This document shows positions 6,255-13,693 of a DNA stretch of 17,509 nt, piece after piece. Origin of the DNA: JAVBLQ01 sp031553435 (GTDB lineage Bacteria > Bacteroidota > Bacteroidia > Bacteroidales > Azobacteroidaceae); the NCBI GenBank assembly GCA_031553435.1, contig JAVBLQ010000038.1, positions 1-17,509 of the forward strand, in the 5' to 3' direction. Position 1 is the stretch's first letter; each line of letters begins with the position of its first letter. The notes under the pieces are model-generated. The model was given only the letters and a program-made list of their open reading frames with translations. It did not search any database and was not told the DNA's origin. Position numbers and translations under genes: made by a program.

Positions 6255-8453
6255 ATGAAAATCGTATCAGTTCTTACCATATTCATCTTTTCGACGCTCC
6301 TTCTTGGAGCGCAAAATGATGCAAATCACGATATTGGATGGCCGCGTACGGTTTCTGACCAACAGGCAACCATCGTTTACTATCAGCCTCAAATAGACAA
6401 GTGGGATAATTATAAAAAGTTAAGCGGACGCATGGCTTTCAGTTTCACTCCGAAGAATGGAAAAGAAATACTCGGTGTGGCTTCTTTCACTTGTGATACA
6501 AAAACAGATAAGGATACCCGGACTTCTTTCCTGCATAATATCAATTATACGGATGTGAGGTTCCAATCTTTGGATGCCGAAAGTGCAAAATCGATGAAAA
6601 AGATTTTTCTCGACTTAATGCCTAAAGAATCGGAAAGTCTTTCTGTAGACCGGATCATGGCCGATCTTGATTCGAAAAAGATAAAAAACGCAGGTATAAA
6701 AGTGAAAAACGATCCTCCTCCGGTTTTTTATAGTGCAAGCCCGGCTATCTTATTGATTGTAGACGGGAATCCGGTATTTTCTCCCATTGAAAATACCAGC
6801 CTTGAGTTTGTCGTAAATACAAATTGGGATTTATTTTACAATAAATCAGACAAACAATATTTTTTGTTGGCCAACGATGTGTGGCTGACAGCAGGCGGAT
6901 TGAAAGGTCCCTGGATGCAAGCCCGGTCGTTGCCGGTCGATATGTTCTCGTTACCCTCCGGTCAGAATTTCGATGATGTTAAGAAATTTATTCCTCCTCC
7001 GGCTGCAACCGATGTCCCTATTGTCTTTTTCAGTAGTGTTCCGGCCGAATTGATCCTGACGCAAGGCGCTCCGGTTTATGCCAAGATTCCCGGCACCGGA
7101 TTGTTGTACATTACAAATACAGATAACGATATTTTTATTGAACAAGCCAGGAGCGAATATTACATTCTCCTCTCAGGAAGATGGTTCCGGGCAAAATCAT
7201 TCGGAGGGCCATGGAGTTATGCGGGAAACAATTTGCCGTCAGATTTCGCCAAAATCCCCAAAGATTCACCTAAAGCCAATGTATTGGCTTCAGTTCCCGG
7301 AACTGTGGAAGCTTCTGATGCCATGATGCTTGCCCAGATACCGACTACAGTCGTTGTTAATCGCGCTGAAGCGGAAGCTGGCGTAAAGGTCGTGTATGAC
7401 GGAAAACCCAAATTCGAACCTATTCAGGGCACCTCGATGGAATATGCCGTCAATACACAAAACAAGGTGATAAAAGTAGGAGATCTGTATTATCTTTGTT
7501 TTCAGGCGGTATGGTTTGTATCAACCTCTCCGAACGGTCCCTGGAAAACCGCCGATTCCGTGCCTTCCGTAATCTATACGATTCCTCCGGGTTGTCCGGT
7601 ATACAATGTTGTTTATGTTACACAAATCAATCCAACTGTAACAACAGTTGAATGTAGCACTACGAGCGGTTATTTCGGTGTTTTCGTGATGGGAGTAGCA
7701 ATGGGTGCAATCATGGAATCTGTTATTGTTTACGGTACGGGGTGGTATTATCCTCCTTACATTTATTATCCACCAGGAGCATTTTATCCTGTTTATCGTC
7801 CCTGGCCCTGCACATATGGCGCCGGAGTCGTTTACAATCCGTGGGTGGGCGGTTTTGTAGGAGGACGGGTAGCTTACGGTCCTTATGGAGCAGCCGGTAC
7901 TTCCGCATGGTACAATCCTGCAACGGGAAGATACGGCCGTTCGGCAAGTGTTCAAGGCTGGTACGGGGGCAGAATGGCTGCCAATACCTACAATCCCTGG
8001 ACAGGAGCTTACGGACATACCGCGCAAGGTTACAATGCCTATTCCCAATGGGGACATTCTGCTGTCAGCAACGGATATCAATGGGCGCGATCAGCGCATG
8101 TAACTACTGCCGGCGGAACTTCATTTGTTTACCAAACATCCAGGGGGAACCAGGGAGTGGTTACTCACGGAAGGAATGGTACGGTTGTTCATACAGACAA
8201 TAATATATACGCCGGACATGACGGTCATGTTTATCGTAAAAGTCAGAATGGGACATGGATGCGGACATACTCTCCAAGGCCGGAACAACACTCCGGTTCG
8301 AATGTTCAAAAACTTCCGGCACATTCCAATGTAACAAATTACCTGAATCGCTCTGCCGAATCCCGTCAACGCGGACAAATGCAGATACAACATTTCCAGC
8401 GTTTTCAAGAGAAAGGAAGGGAATTCAGAGGTATTCGGAATAATCATCGATAA
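6255..8453 (+). CDS. Large exported protein with three internal repeats and Gly/Tyr-rich tail
   Basis: A 732-residue protein with a signal peptide (cleavage near LGA-Q, residue 19). After an N-terminal domain (about 25-150) come three copies of an approximately 80-residue repeat, at about 156-234, 255-335 and 361-445. Each reads roughly G-x-P-x-(F/Y)-x-x-I-x-x-T-(S/G)-L, a NT-containing strand, YY-L, a W after it, and GPW, then LP...IP. A hydrophobic Gly/Ala/Val stretch (474-493) leads to a Tyr/Pro-rich segment (494-520) and a low-complexity tail rich in Gly, Tyr, Asn and Ser (520-670) with recurrent YNPWTGAYG-like units, then a basic Gln-rich end. I recall such proteins being labelled 'carbohydrate-binding family V/XII' in databases, but no sugar binding is shown. 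It is probably periplasmic or at the cell surface. The adjacent barrel is a natural partner (inference). Confidence 0.7.
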   Translation: MKIVSVLTIFIFSTLLLGAQNDANHDIGWPRTVSDQQATIVYYQPQIDKWDNYKKLSGRMAFSFTPKNGKEILGVASFTCDTKTDKDTRTSFLHNINYTDVRFQSLDAESAKSMKKIFLDLMPKESESLSVDRIMADLDSKKIKNAGIKVKNDPPPVFYSASPAILLIVDGNPVFSPIENTSLEFVVNTNWDLFYNKSDKQYFLLANDVWLTAGGLKGPWMQARSLPVDMFSLPSGQNFDDVKKFIPPPAATDVPIVFFSSVPAELILTQGAPVYAKIPGTGLLYITNTDNDIFIEQARSEYYILLSGRWFRAKSFGGPWSYAGNNLPSDFAKIPKDSPKANVLASVPGTVEASDAMMLAQIPTTVVVNRAEAEAGVKVVYDGKPKFEPIQGTSMEYAVNTQNKVIKVGDLYYLCFQAVWFVSTSPNGPWKTADSVPSVIYTIPPGCPVYNVVYVTQINPTVTTVECSTTSGYFGVFVMGVAMGAIMESVIVYGTGWYYPPYIYYPPGAFYPVYRPWPCTYGAGVVYNPWVGGFVGGRVAYGPYGAAGTSAWYNPATGRYGRSASVQGWYGGRMAANTYNPWTGAYGHTAQGYNAYSQWGHSAVSNGYQWARSAHVTTAGGTSFVYQTSRGNQGVVTHGRNGTVVHTDNNIYAGHDGHVYRKSQNGTWMRTYSPRPEQHSGSNVQKLPAHSNVTNYLNRSAESRQRGQMQIQHFQRFQEKGREFRGIRNNHR

Positions 8454-8522
8454 TCATTTAATAATAAGTGTATCGTCAAAATTATTCACTTAAAATCAAT
8501 AAATTAATTAATTTTTAAAGTT

Positions 8523-9227
8523 ATGAAAACGTTATTTTTTGTATTTACGTTTATTGTTTCGTCTTGTATGCTAATGGCGCAGGATGATTGTATGTATTTT
8601 TTTCCTTCAAACGAAGGCGCCGTTTTGGTCTCAAAAAATTATGATGCCAAAGGTACACTTCTGAGTACAACGACCTATACGGTCAATAAAACGGATCAAA
8701 CCATAGATGGAAACAATATTGATATTGTTTTCACAATAACAAACAGCAAAGATAGCTTGATTGACAGTGGAAACTTGAATGCAAGATGTGAAGACGGAGC
8801 ATTTTATATGACTATGTCAAACAGGATTTTATCTCCTGATGCCATTAAAATGTTGGAGAAAGACACCGAACTTGTAGGCGATTTTTTAGATTATCCGGAT
8901 CCGCTTGGAGATTTTAACACTGGAAACTTTAAAATGAGCGGAGGCAAATTTACGATCCAATCTAAAAAAGATAAAAAGATTTTTGCACACGTTGATGTGT
9001 TTGGCCGGCAATATGAGAAAAACGAAAAGATAACAACACCCGCCGGAACGTTTGATGCAGCAAAGGTAACTTTCAATTTCACAATAACAAAAAATAAAAA
9101 AACAAACAGATATGAAGGAGTGGAATGGTATGCTTTAAACGCGGGAATTATTCGTTCAGAGACCTATGATGAAAAGGGTAATTTGCAAAATTACAGCGTG
9201 TTAACGATGTTGAAAACAAATGAATAA
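8523..9227 (+). CDS. DUF3108-like (TapB-type) periplasmic protein
   Basis: A 234-residue exported protein with signal peptide (cleavage after LMA, near residue 19). A Cys at 15 lies inside the hydrophobic core, so Sec cleavage fits better than lipidation. The mature protein is all-beta in appearance. The C-terminal half carries the hallmark TPAGTFDAAKVTFNF (172-186) followed by an EWYALNAGIIRSETYDEKGN segment (201-220), the arrangement of DUF3108-like beta proteins, in which a 'TPAGTF-x-(A/C)-x-K' strand precedes a 'W-(Y/F)-A-x-x-x-G' strand. DUF3108 relatives are lipocalin-like periplasmic beta proteins of unclear role. Two mature cysteines (23 and 89) could pair. The 69-base gap before it has no clear terminator. 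Confidence 0.65.
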   Translation: MKTLFFVFTFIVSSCMLMAQDDCMYFFPSNEGAVLVSKNYDAKGTLLSTTTYTVNKTDQTIDGNNIDIVFTITNSKDSLIDSGNLNARCEDGAFYMTMSNRILSPDAIKMLEKDTELVGDFLDYPDPLGDFNTGNFKMSGGKFTIQSKKDKKIFAHVDVFGRQYEKNEKITTPAGTFDAAKVTFNFTITKNKKTNRYEGVEWYALNAGIIRSETYDEKGNLQNYSVLTMLKTNE

Positions 9228-9275
9228 TAGTTAGTATCTCTTAAGTGATTGATCGTAATCAGTTTATACTATCTT

Positions 9276-9352
9276 GGGCAAAAGGCAAAGGGTGCAAGGC
9301 AAAAGAAATTGTGTGAGAGTTGTCTTTTGCCTTTAGCCCTTCGCCTTTGGCC
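9276..9352. repeat. Long imperfect inverted repeat between genes
   Basis: A 30-base left arm (9276-9305, starting GGGCAAAAGGCAAAGGG) faces a 29-base right arm (9324-9352, ending CCCTTCGCCTTTGGCC) around an 18-base spacer. The innermost AAGGCAAAAG/CTTTTGCCTT block is perfect and the outer parts have a few mismatches. Its GGCAAAGG-type composition resembles the small dyads scattered between genes of many Bacteroidota. In RNA it would fold into a stable stem, able to end or attenuate transcription or protect the 3' end of the upstream message. No long T tract follows. Confidence 0.75.
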
Positions 9353-9380
9353 GATAAAATAATATAAACTAATTTTTACC

Positions 9381-10193
9381 ATGTACTTACTTAAAAATGT
9401 TTTAACGAAAATATTTCAGAGGCTCCTTCTTTCAATGCTGATAGTAACTTCTGCCTGGGCAAAGAATTCGTCTGAAATGCCGGGTGTATATGATTTTGCT
9501 GTTATAGATACACTAAACAAACATGACAGTCTCCGTCAAACAACAAAAATATTGGGGATAGCCGTACCCTCATTGATGGTAGTTTACGGAGCATCCTCGT
9601 TTTTCCTTGATGGAATACGACAGATAGATTATAACATCGACAACAGGCTTCATGCACATGGTTATATCTGGCATAGTAAAGCCGATGATTATATCCAATT
9701 TGTACCGGCAGCAACAGCTTTTGCCTTGAAGTTTACTAAAGTCGGGAGCAAAAACAATCTGTTAGACATGACCCTCATTTATGCATTGAGTGGTGGACTG
9801 ACATTTGGAGTTGTGGAGAGTACGAAAATATTGACTGACCGCGAACGGCCCGATGGTTCTGCAAATAATTCCTTCCCTTCGGGACATACAGCCACTGCAT
9901 TTTCGGCGGCTGAATTCCTTCATCAGGAGTTCGGGCATCATTCGATATGGATTAGCATCGGCGGATATACAGTAGCAACGATGGTAGGAGCATCCCGTAT
10001 TTTCAATGACAAACATTGGCTCAGTGATGTGGTAGCCGGGGCAGGGATAGGCATACTCTGCACAAAAGCTGTATATTGGCTCTATCCATATCTACAAAAA
10101 AAATTATGCAAAAAGAATAAAAAATGGCAAATCACTGTTTTACCGAAACCCGTTACCGGTGGATGGAATTTGAAATTTTCCTGTATATTCTGA
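9381..10193 (+). CDS. PAP2-family phosphatase, exported/membrane-bound
   Basis: A 270-residue protein with a signal-like N-terminus (cleavage possible after AWA, residue 27) and several hydrophobic segments (about 57-77, 131-147, 189-204, 217-236). All three PAP2 catalytic motifs are present and intact: K-x6-RP at 149-157 (KILTDRERP), PSGH at 166-169, and SR-x5-H-x3-D at 205-216 (SRIFNDKHWLSD). The second and third motifs supply the general acid and the phospho-histidine nucleophile. Relatives dephosphorylate phosphatidic acid, phosphatidylglycerol phosphate, undecaprenyl pyrophosphate or lipid A; the substrate here cannot be read from sequence. It closes the run of exported-protein genes and is followed by a good terminator. 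Confidence 0.88.
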   Translation: MYLLKNVLTKIFQRLLLSMLIVTSAWAKNSSEMPGVYDFAVIDTLNKHDSLRQTTKILGIAVPSLMVVYGASSFFLDGIRQIDYNIDNRLHAHGYIWHSKADDYIQFVPAATAFALKFTKVGSKNNLLDMTLIYALSGGLTFGVVESTKILTDRERPDGSANNSFPSGHTATAFSAAEFLHQEFGHHSIWISIGGYTVATMVGASRIFNDKHWLSDVVAGAGIGILCTKAVYWLYPYLQKKLCKKNKKWQITVLPKPVTGGWNLKFSCIF

Positions 10194-10214
10194 ATAAATC
10201 GTTAGCAGACCCGT

Positions 10215-10247
10215 AATGGCAAACAAAGTTTGCATTGCAATTTTTTT
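10215..10247 (+). terminator. Intrinsic terminator after the PAP2 gene
   Basis: AATGGCAAAC (10215-10224) and GTTTGCATT (10228-10236) form a 9-bp stem with one bulged G and a tight AAA loop, followed four bases later by seven T residues (10241-10247). It starts 21 bases after the PAP2 stop codon and should end the exported-protein transcript. Confidence 0.65.
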
Positions 10248-10351
10248 GAACATTTAAAGAGGCGACTTGTTTTTATAATATAATTATGGAATATTTTACA
10301 TTCCATACATTTATGTTATAGAAATCGTTTTGACTTTTTACTTTTCAGATA

Positions 10352-10524
10352 ATAGAACAAAGATTCTGGAAGAAAGAGGCTATTTGACCAAAAGCAAAGA
10401 CACAAAACAGCAAAAAAGAACAAAAAAGGGCATGAAAAAGTATCAGTTTCATTTATAAATAGTATTACTTGTAAATTTTTAAACAGTTTCTTAATATCTC
10501 TTTAGTCTTTGTTCTTTGTTCTAT
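10352..10524. mobile_element. MITE-like element, 173 bp, with 6-bp target duplication
   Basis: The ends are perfect 12-bp inverted repeats: ATAGAACAAAGA at 10352-10363 and TCTTTGTTCTAT at 10513-10524. With mismatches the similarity extends to about 27 bases per end. Directly outside each end is the same 6-bp sequence in direct orientation, CAGATA at 10346-10351 and at 10525-10530, as a target-site duplication would leave. The interior is AT-rich with no ORF of note. This is the structure of a miniature inverted-repeat transposable element mobilised in trans. I cannot name the parental IS family. It lies between two transcription units, so it breaks no gene. Confidence 0.65.
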
Positions 10525-10654
10525 CAGATAAAAAAATTCAAGACGGGTTCATAATCAATAGAACTAAGTACATCACAACAATTAATTTATATCATTTTTT
10601 TCGATAAATTTAATAATGTCACATACTCAGTATAAAAATTATCCTTTATTCTAT

Positions 10655-10818
10655 TTCTGCAAACGCAAATTTGCTCAGTGGGAGACTTGCAGAAGTTCTG
10701 CAAACATAAATTTGCTCAGAGGGAGACTTGCAGAAGTTCTGCAAATATAAATTTGCTCAGAGGGAGACTTGCAGAAGTTCTGCAAACATAAATTTGTTCA
10801 GCGGGAGACTTGCGGAAA
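10655..10818. repeat. Four tandem copies of a 41-bp unit
   Basis: Units at 10655-10695, 10696-10736, 10737-10777 and 10778-10818. Units 2 and 3 differ at one base; unit 1 has three changes against unit 2; unit 4 is the most diverged at its end (TTGCGGAAA for TTGCAGAAG). Each unit begins TTCTGCAAA and ends CTTGCAGAAG, so every junction creates the palindrome TTGCAGAA-G-TTCTGCAA. Inside a unit GCAAA...TTTGC gives a second small stem. The period is not a multiple of three, and frames crossing it have no family resemblance, so it is non-coding. It ends about 170 bases upstream of the HTH regulator gene. Confidence 0.9.
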
Positions 10819-10987
10819 CTATGGAACAGCACTTTACAAATAAAGGCAGGATAAAAACCGGAATAAACTCTCAGGAAAAGAACAAGAGAAGAGAGTTTCT
10901 TCATCAGGTTTATGGGTATATGATAAGATTTTGATTTATATAATTACCTGTAAAATAATAATACAAACTAATTTGTGACACATACTT
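10819..10987. other. Leader region upstream of the HTH regulator gene
   Basis: AT-rich spacer between the tandem repeats and the regulator start. CTAATTTG at 10968-10975 is one base short of the -7 consensus TANNTTTG and too close to the start codon to be convincing. No other promoter, hairpin or small gene could be supported, although the regulator must be transcribed from this region or from within the repeats. Confidence 0.4.
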
Positions 10988-11965
10988 ATGAATAATCAGT
11001 TGATTGAAAGGCTAATTCGTGTAATGCGAGAATATTTGCAAAAAAATGAAACATTGGCCTCTGTCTTAATAGATGTGCTTTCGTTAAATAAAGAAGCAGC
11101 CTACAGAAGGCTCAGGGGAGATATCATGTTTACTTTTGAAGAAGCCGCAAAACTATCCCGGAGACTCGGTTTTTCATTGGATAAGATTGTAGGGGAAAGC
11201 ATGGTTCTGGATACTAACAAATGGGCTTTTACTGATATCAGCACTTTTCATGCTTCATCCAGGTATGTGGAAGAATACGGCAGGAAACTATGCACGTTTT
11301 CAGATATGTTCCGTGATTTTTTGAAATATCCTCAGGCCACCATCCGTAGCGCTCTGGGTAATCTCCCTTATTATTTTATTTTACTTTACCCAACTTTAAC
11401 TTTGTTCCGGCATTATAAGAGGGCATATCTCGCTTTCGGATTAAATCCTGAATTTAAGTTTTCTGATTTTACCATATCTCCTGAGATTCAGGAAAAAGAA
11501 CAAGATGTGTTGGAGAAGTGTCTTTCCATCCCAAGAAACCATTTGATTCTGGAACGCAACATTTTTCATTCAATAGCAGAAGATATCAACTATTTTTATT
11601 ACAGGCAATTGATCTCCAAAGAAGAGTTGTCGCAACTCAAAAAAGAGTTGTTCGAAGGTTTGTCTAATCTGGAAAATATTGCAGCAACCGGGAGATTCGG
11701 TTCTGTTATGGAAGTCTCAATGTATTTGTTGGATGTTAAGTTGGATGCATCTTATACCCATCTTGAGTCACCCGATTCCGAATGTTCGCTGCAATACTCT
11801 TACTTTATAGATATATTAAGTTTTAACAATCCAAAAGTTTGTCAAATGCAGAAAAACTGGATTGAATCATTGAAAAGATACTCTACCATGATTTCCCAAA
11901 CAGGAGAAATACAACGTGTCGAATTTTTCAGGAAACAGAAAGAAATAATAAAGTCGATAGGGTAA
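10988..11965 (+). CDS. HTH-type DNA-binding regulator, Bacteroidota-type
   Basis: A 325-residue soluble protein without signal peptide. Residues about 22-66 fit an XRE/BetR-like helix-turn-helix: TLASVLIDVLSLNKEAAYRRLRGD followed by FTFEEAAKLSRRLGFSLDKIVG, where 'EAAYRRLRG' would be the recognition helix region. The rest (70-325) is alpha-helical with several aromatic patches (YYFILLYPTLTLF, NYFYYRQL) and no domain I can name; it may bind a ligand or partner. I know similar proteins with an N-terminal HTH and a long helical C-terminus in Bacteroidota genomes. It directly precedes the TPR regulator, separated by only 51 bases that hold a promoter, so the two probably work together or one controls the other (inference). 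Confidence 0.65.
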   Translation: MNNQLIERLIRVMREYLQKNETLASVLIDVLSLNKEAAYRRLRGDIMFTFEEAAKLSRRLGFSLDKIVGESMVLDTNKWAFTDISTFHASSRYVEEYGRKLCTFSDMFRDFLKYPQATIRSALGNLPYYFILLYPTLTLFRHYKRAYLAFGLNPEFKFSDFTISPEIQEKEQDVLEKCLSIPRNHLILERNIFHSIAEDINYFYYRQLISKEELSQLKKELFEGLSNLENIAATGRFGSVMEVSMYLLDVKLDASYTHLESPDSECSLQYSYFIDILSFNNPKVCQMQKNWIESLKRYSTMISQTGEIQRVEFFRKQKEIIKSIG

Positions 11966-11966
11966 A

Positions 11967-11997
11967 TTTGCAAAGTTTAAAATTAAATATAATTTTG
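11967..11997 (+). promoter_or_regulatory. Bacteroidota promoter of the TPR regulator gene
   Basis: TTTG at 11967-11970, a 19-base spacer, then TAATTTTG at 11990-11997. This matches the -33 TTTG / -7 TANNTTTG consensus of the Bacteroidota primary sigma factor. Transcription would begin near 12004, leaving a leader of only about a dozen bases before the ATG at 12017. The -33 element lies inside the palindrome TTTGCAAA (11967-11974), and TTTTGCAA overlaps the -7 box, so a dimeric regulator could bind here. It starts two bases after the HTH gene's stop codon. Confidence 0.7.
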
Positions 11998-12016
11998 CAA
12001 CCTGATTTTTTACTCA

Positions 12017-13693
12017 ATGACTAATCGTAATCTATTCAAATATTTATTTTTGGCGATTCTTTGCATCGCCTTTCTATGTTTTCAGGCATGTAAACCTTCG
12101 GTAGACGGCCAGCTGCAACAAGCAGAACAATTAATAAAAAACAAACCCGATTCGGCTTTTCATATCCTGCATGATATGCAGGAATATTATGCAGGAATGA
12201 ATGATTCCGAAAAAGCGTTGTTCGGTTACCTGTATTTACGGATAAAGGATGGTAAAAGTGATAGAGACTCAACCGACATCAACCGGATAAACTTTTCAAT
12301 CGATTATTATACCCGCTATTCCGACAAACAGCGGCTGGCAGGCTGTTACCTTTACAAATCCCGTATATTTAAGGATAAAATGGAATGCACCGAAGCAATG
12401 AACATGCTGCTGAAAGCCAAAGATATTGCTGAGCCGTTGGCAGACCACAAACTATTGGCGGAAATTTATTTCGATTTAGGACATATATACGCTTTCTTCG
12501 GAGAACAGGATAAGGCATTGGAATATTTGAATTTGTCTATCAAAAGCTACGAGCAATGCGGCAATATAAAAAGCGCCGGACGGGTACATATGGTCATTGG
12601 GTGGTTGTACAGCGCCTCCCAAAACTATAAGGATGCTTTGCCGCACACTATGCAAGCGCTGAATATGATAAAAGACTCGCTCACCACCGGCGACCTATTG
12701 GAAGATATAGGTGATTACCACCTGGCCGGCGAGTCATACGATTCTGCCTATTATTACTATCACGAAAGCTTGTTGTATCCGACGTCCGCCACCAATAAAT
12801 CAATCCGCTATTACAACTTAGCCAAGCTGTTTTTCGAAATCGGACAATACGATTCGTCTAAAGTATATATCAACAAAGCCCTGGCCGGCCCCATTGACGT
12901 TGCCTACAAAGCCAATTGCTACCGCTTGTTGGTGGGCATTGCTTCCGAAACAGGCACCAAGAAAGAACTGGAACAATATGTGTACGATTACCAACTATAT
13001 CAGGACTCTGTCAATAAACGCAAAAAGCAGCCTGCTATGGAAGTGGTGGAACAAGTTCATCAGTCCAATGTCGAGAACACAACTATAAAAAACCAGCGTT
13101 TGTGGCTGACAATTGGTGTTGTAACCATATTATTAGCCGGAGGTTTTGTTTCTTCTTATTTATATAAACGCAATAAGAAAAAACAACAGACAGTTGATTT
13201 CTACAAAGCTAAACACTCTGAAAGTGAGGAATTACATAGTGAATTCCATCAGCAGGTCAGTACCTATAAAGCCGAATTAAAAAGAAAGCACGACTTGCTG
13301 CTGGCTCAACTGAAGCAGGAACTGGAATTTACCCGGGAACGATATGCCGACCGGCGGAAAAAAGCCTCGTCGCCGCAAGAACGCAGAGCAATTGACAGGG
13401 CTATTTATCACGAAGTTCTGCAAGTAGATAATGAGCAGGCTTTTATGGAAAAAATGAACCAACTGCTGAGTAACTTGCCTCACAGGCTGCAAAGCGACTA
13501 CCCTGACATTTCATACCGGCAAATTGTGTGGTGCTGCCTGTTTGTATTGGATATCAACACTACGGATATTGCTTTGATAATGGATTATACCCCAGCCTCG
13601 CTGTATAAATTCAAACAAAGGTTGAGCAAAAAACTTCATTTTGAGAATGTGCGCGAACTGGAACAAATGCTGTATGAGAAATTAGGTTTATAG
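12017..13693 (+). CDS. Membrane-anchored TPR regulator with C-terminal HTH-like domain
   Basis: A 558-residue protein. The N-terminus (hydrophobic 8-21, then FQA-C at 25) looks like a lipoprotein signal. Residues about 30-330 form tetratricopeptide-type helical pairs; clear units are at about 148-180 (AEIYFDLGHIYAFFGEQDKA), 187-219 and 264-289 (YYNLAKLFFEIGQYDSSK). A transmembrane helix at about 361-383 is followed by a basic NKKKQQ stretch, then a Glu/Lys/Gln-rich coiled coil (395-450), and a C-terminal region (495-545) resembling a LuxR/sigma-4-like HTH (ISYRQIVWCCLFVLDINTTDIALIMDYTPASLYKFKQRLSKKL). The topology predicts periplasmic TPRs sensing something, with a cytoplasmic DNA-binding end. 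Bacteroidota have many such one-component membrane regulators. Its own promoter lies 20 bases upstream of the start. Confidence 0.75.
   Translation: MTNRNLFKYLFLAILCIAFLCFQACKPSVDGQLQQAEQLIKNKPDSAFHILHDMQEYYAGMNDSEKALFGYLYLRIKDGKSDRDSTDINRINFSIDYYTRYSDKQRLAGCYLYKSRIFKDKMECTEAMNMLLKAKDIAEPLADHKLLAEIYFDLGHIYAFFGEQDKALEYLNLSIKSYEQCGNIKSAGRVHMVIGWLYSASQNYKDALPHTMQALNMIKDSLTTGDLLEDIGDYHLAGESYDSAYYYYHESLLYPTSATNKSIRYYNLAKLFFEIGQYDSSKVYINKALAGPIDVAYKANCYRLLVGIASETGTKKELEQYVYDYQLYQDSVNKRKKQPAMEVVEQVHQSNVENTTIKNQRLWLTIGVVTILLAGGFVSSYLYKRNKKKQQTVDFYKAKHSESEELHSEFHQQVSTYKAELKRKHDLLLAQLKQELEFTRERYADRRKKASSPQERRAIDRAIYHEVLQVDNEQAFMEKMNQLLSNLPHRLQSDYPDISYRQIVWCCLFVLDINTTDIALIMDYTPASLYKFKQRLSKKLHFENVRELEQMLYEKLGL

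Noticed and set aside
7521..8203. Long alternative frames on both strands inside the triple-repeat gene (186 codons on -, 153 on +)
   Set aside because: The main frame carries the signal peptide and internal repeats. The others are Cys/Arg/Ser-rich by-products of a Gly/Tyr/Pro-coding, low-complexity stretch.
9346..9377. TTTG...TAATTTTT as a promoter for the PAP2 gene
   Set aside because: The -7 element would place the transcript start at or after the start codon at 9381, and the last base of the consensus is missing.
10655..10818. CRISPR array
   Set aside because: The units abut without unique spacers and are conserved along their whole length, so this is a plain tandem repeat; no cas gene is near.
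10728..10934. A 68-codon + strand frame and a 62-codon - strand frame over the tandem repeats
   Set aside because: The 41-bp period shifts the frame at every unit, the peptides show no family resemblance, and the repeat explains the open frame.
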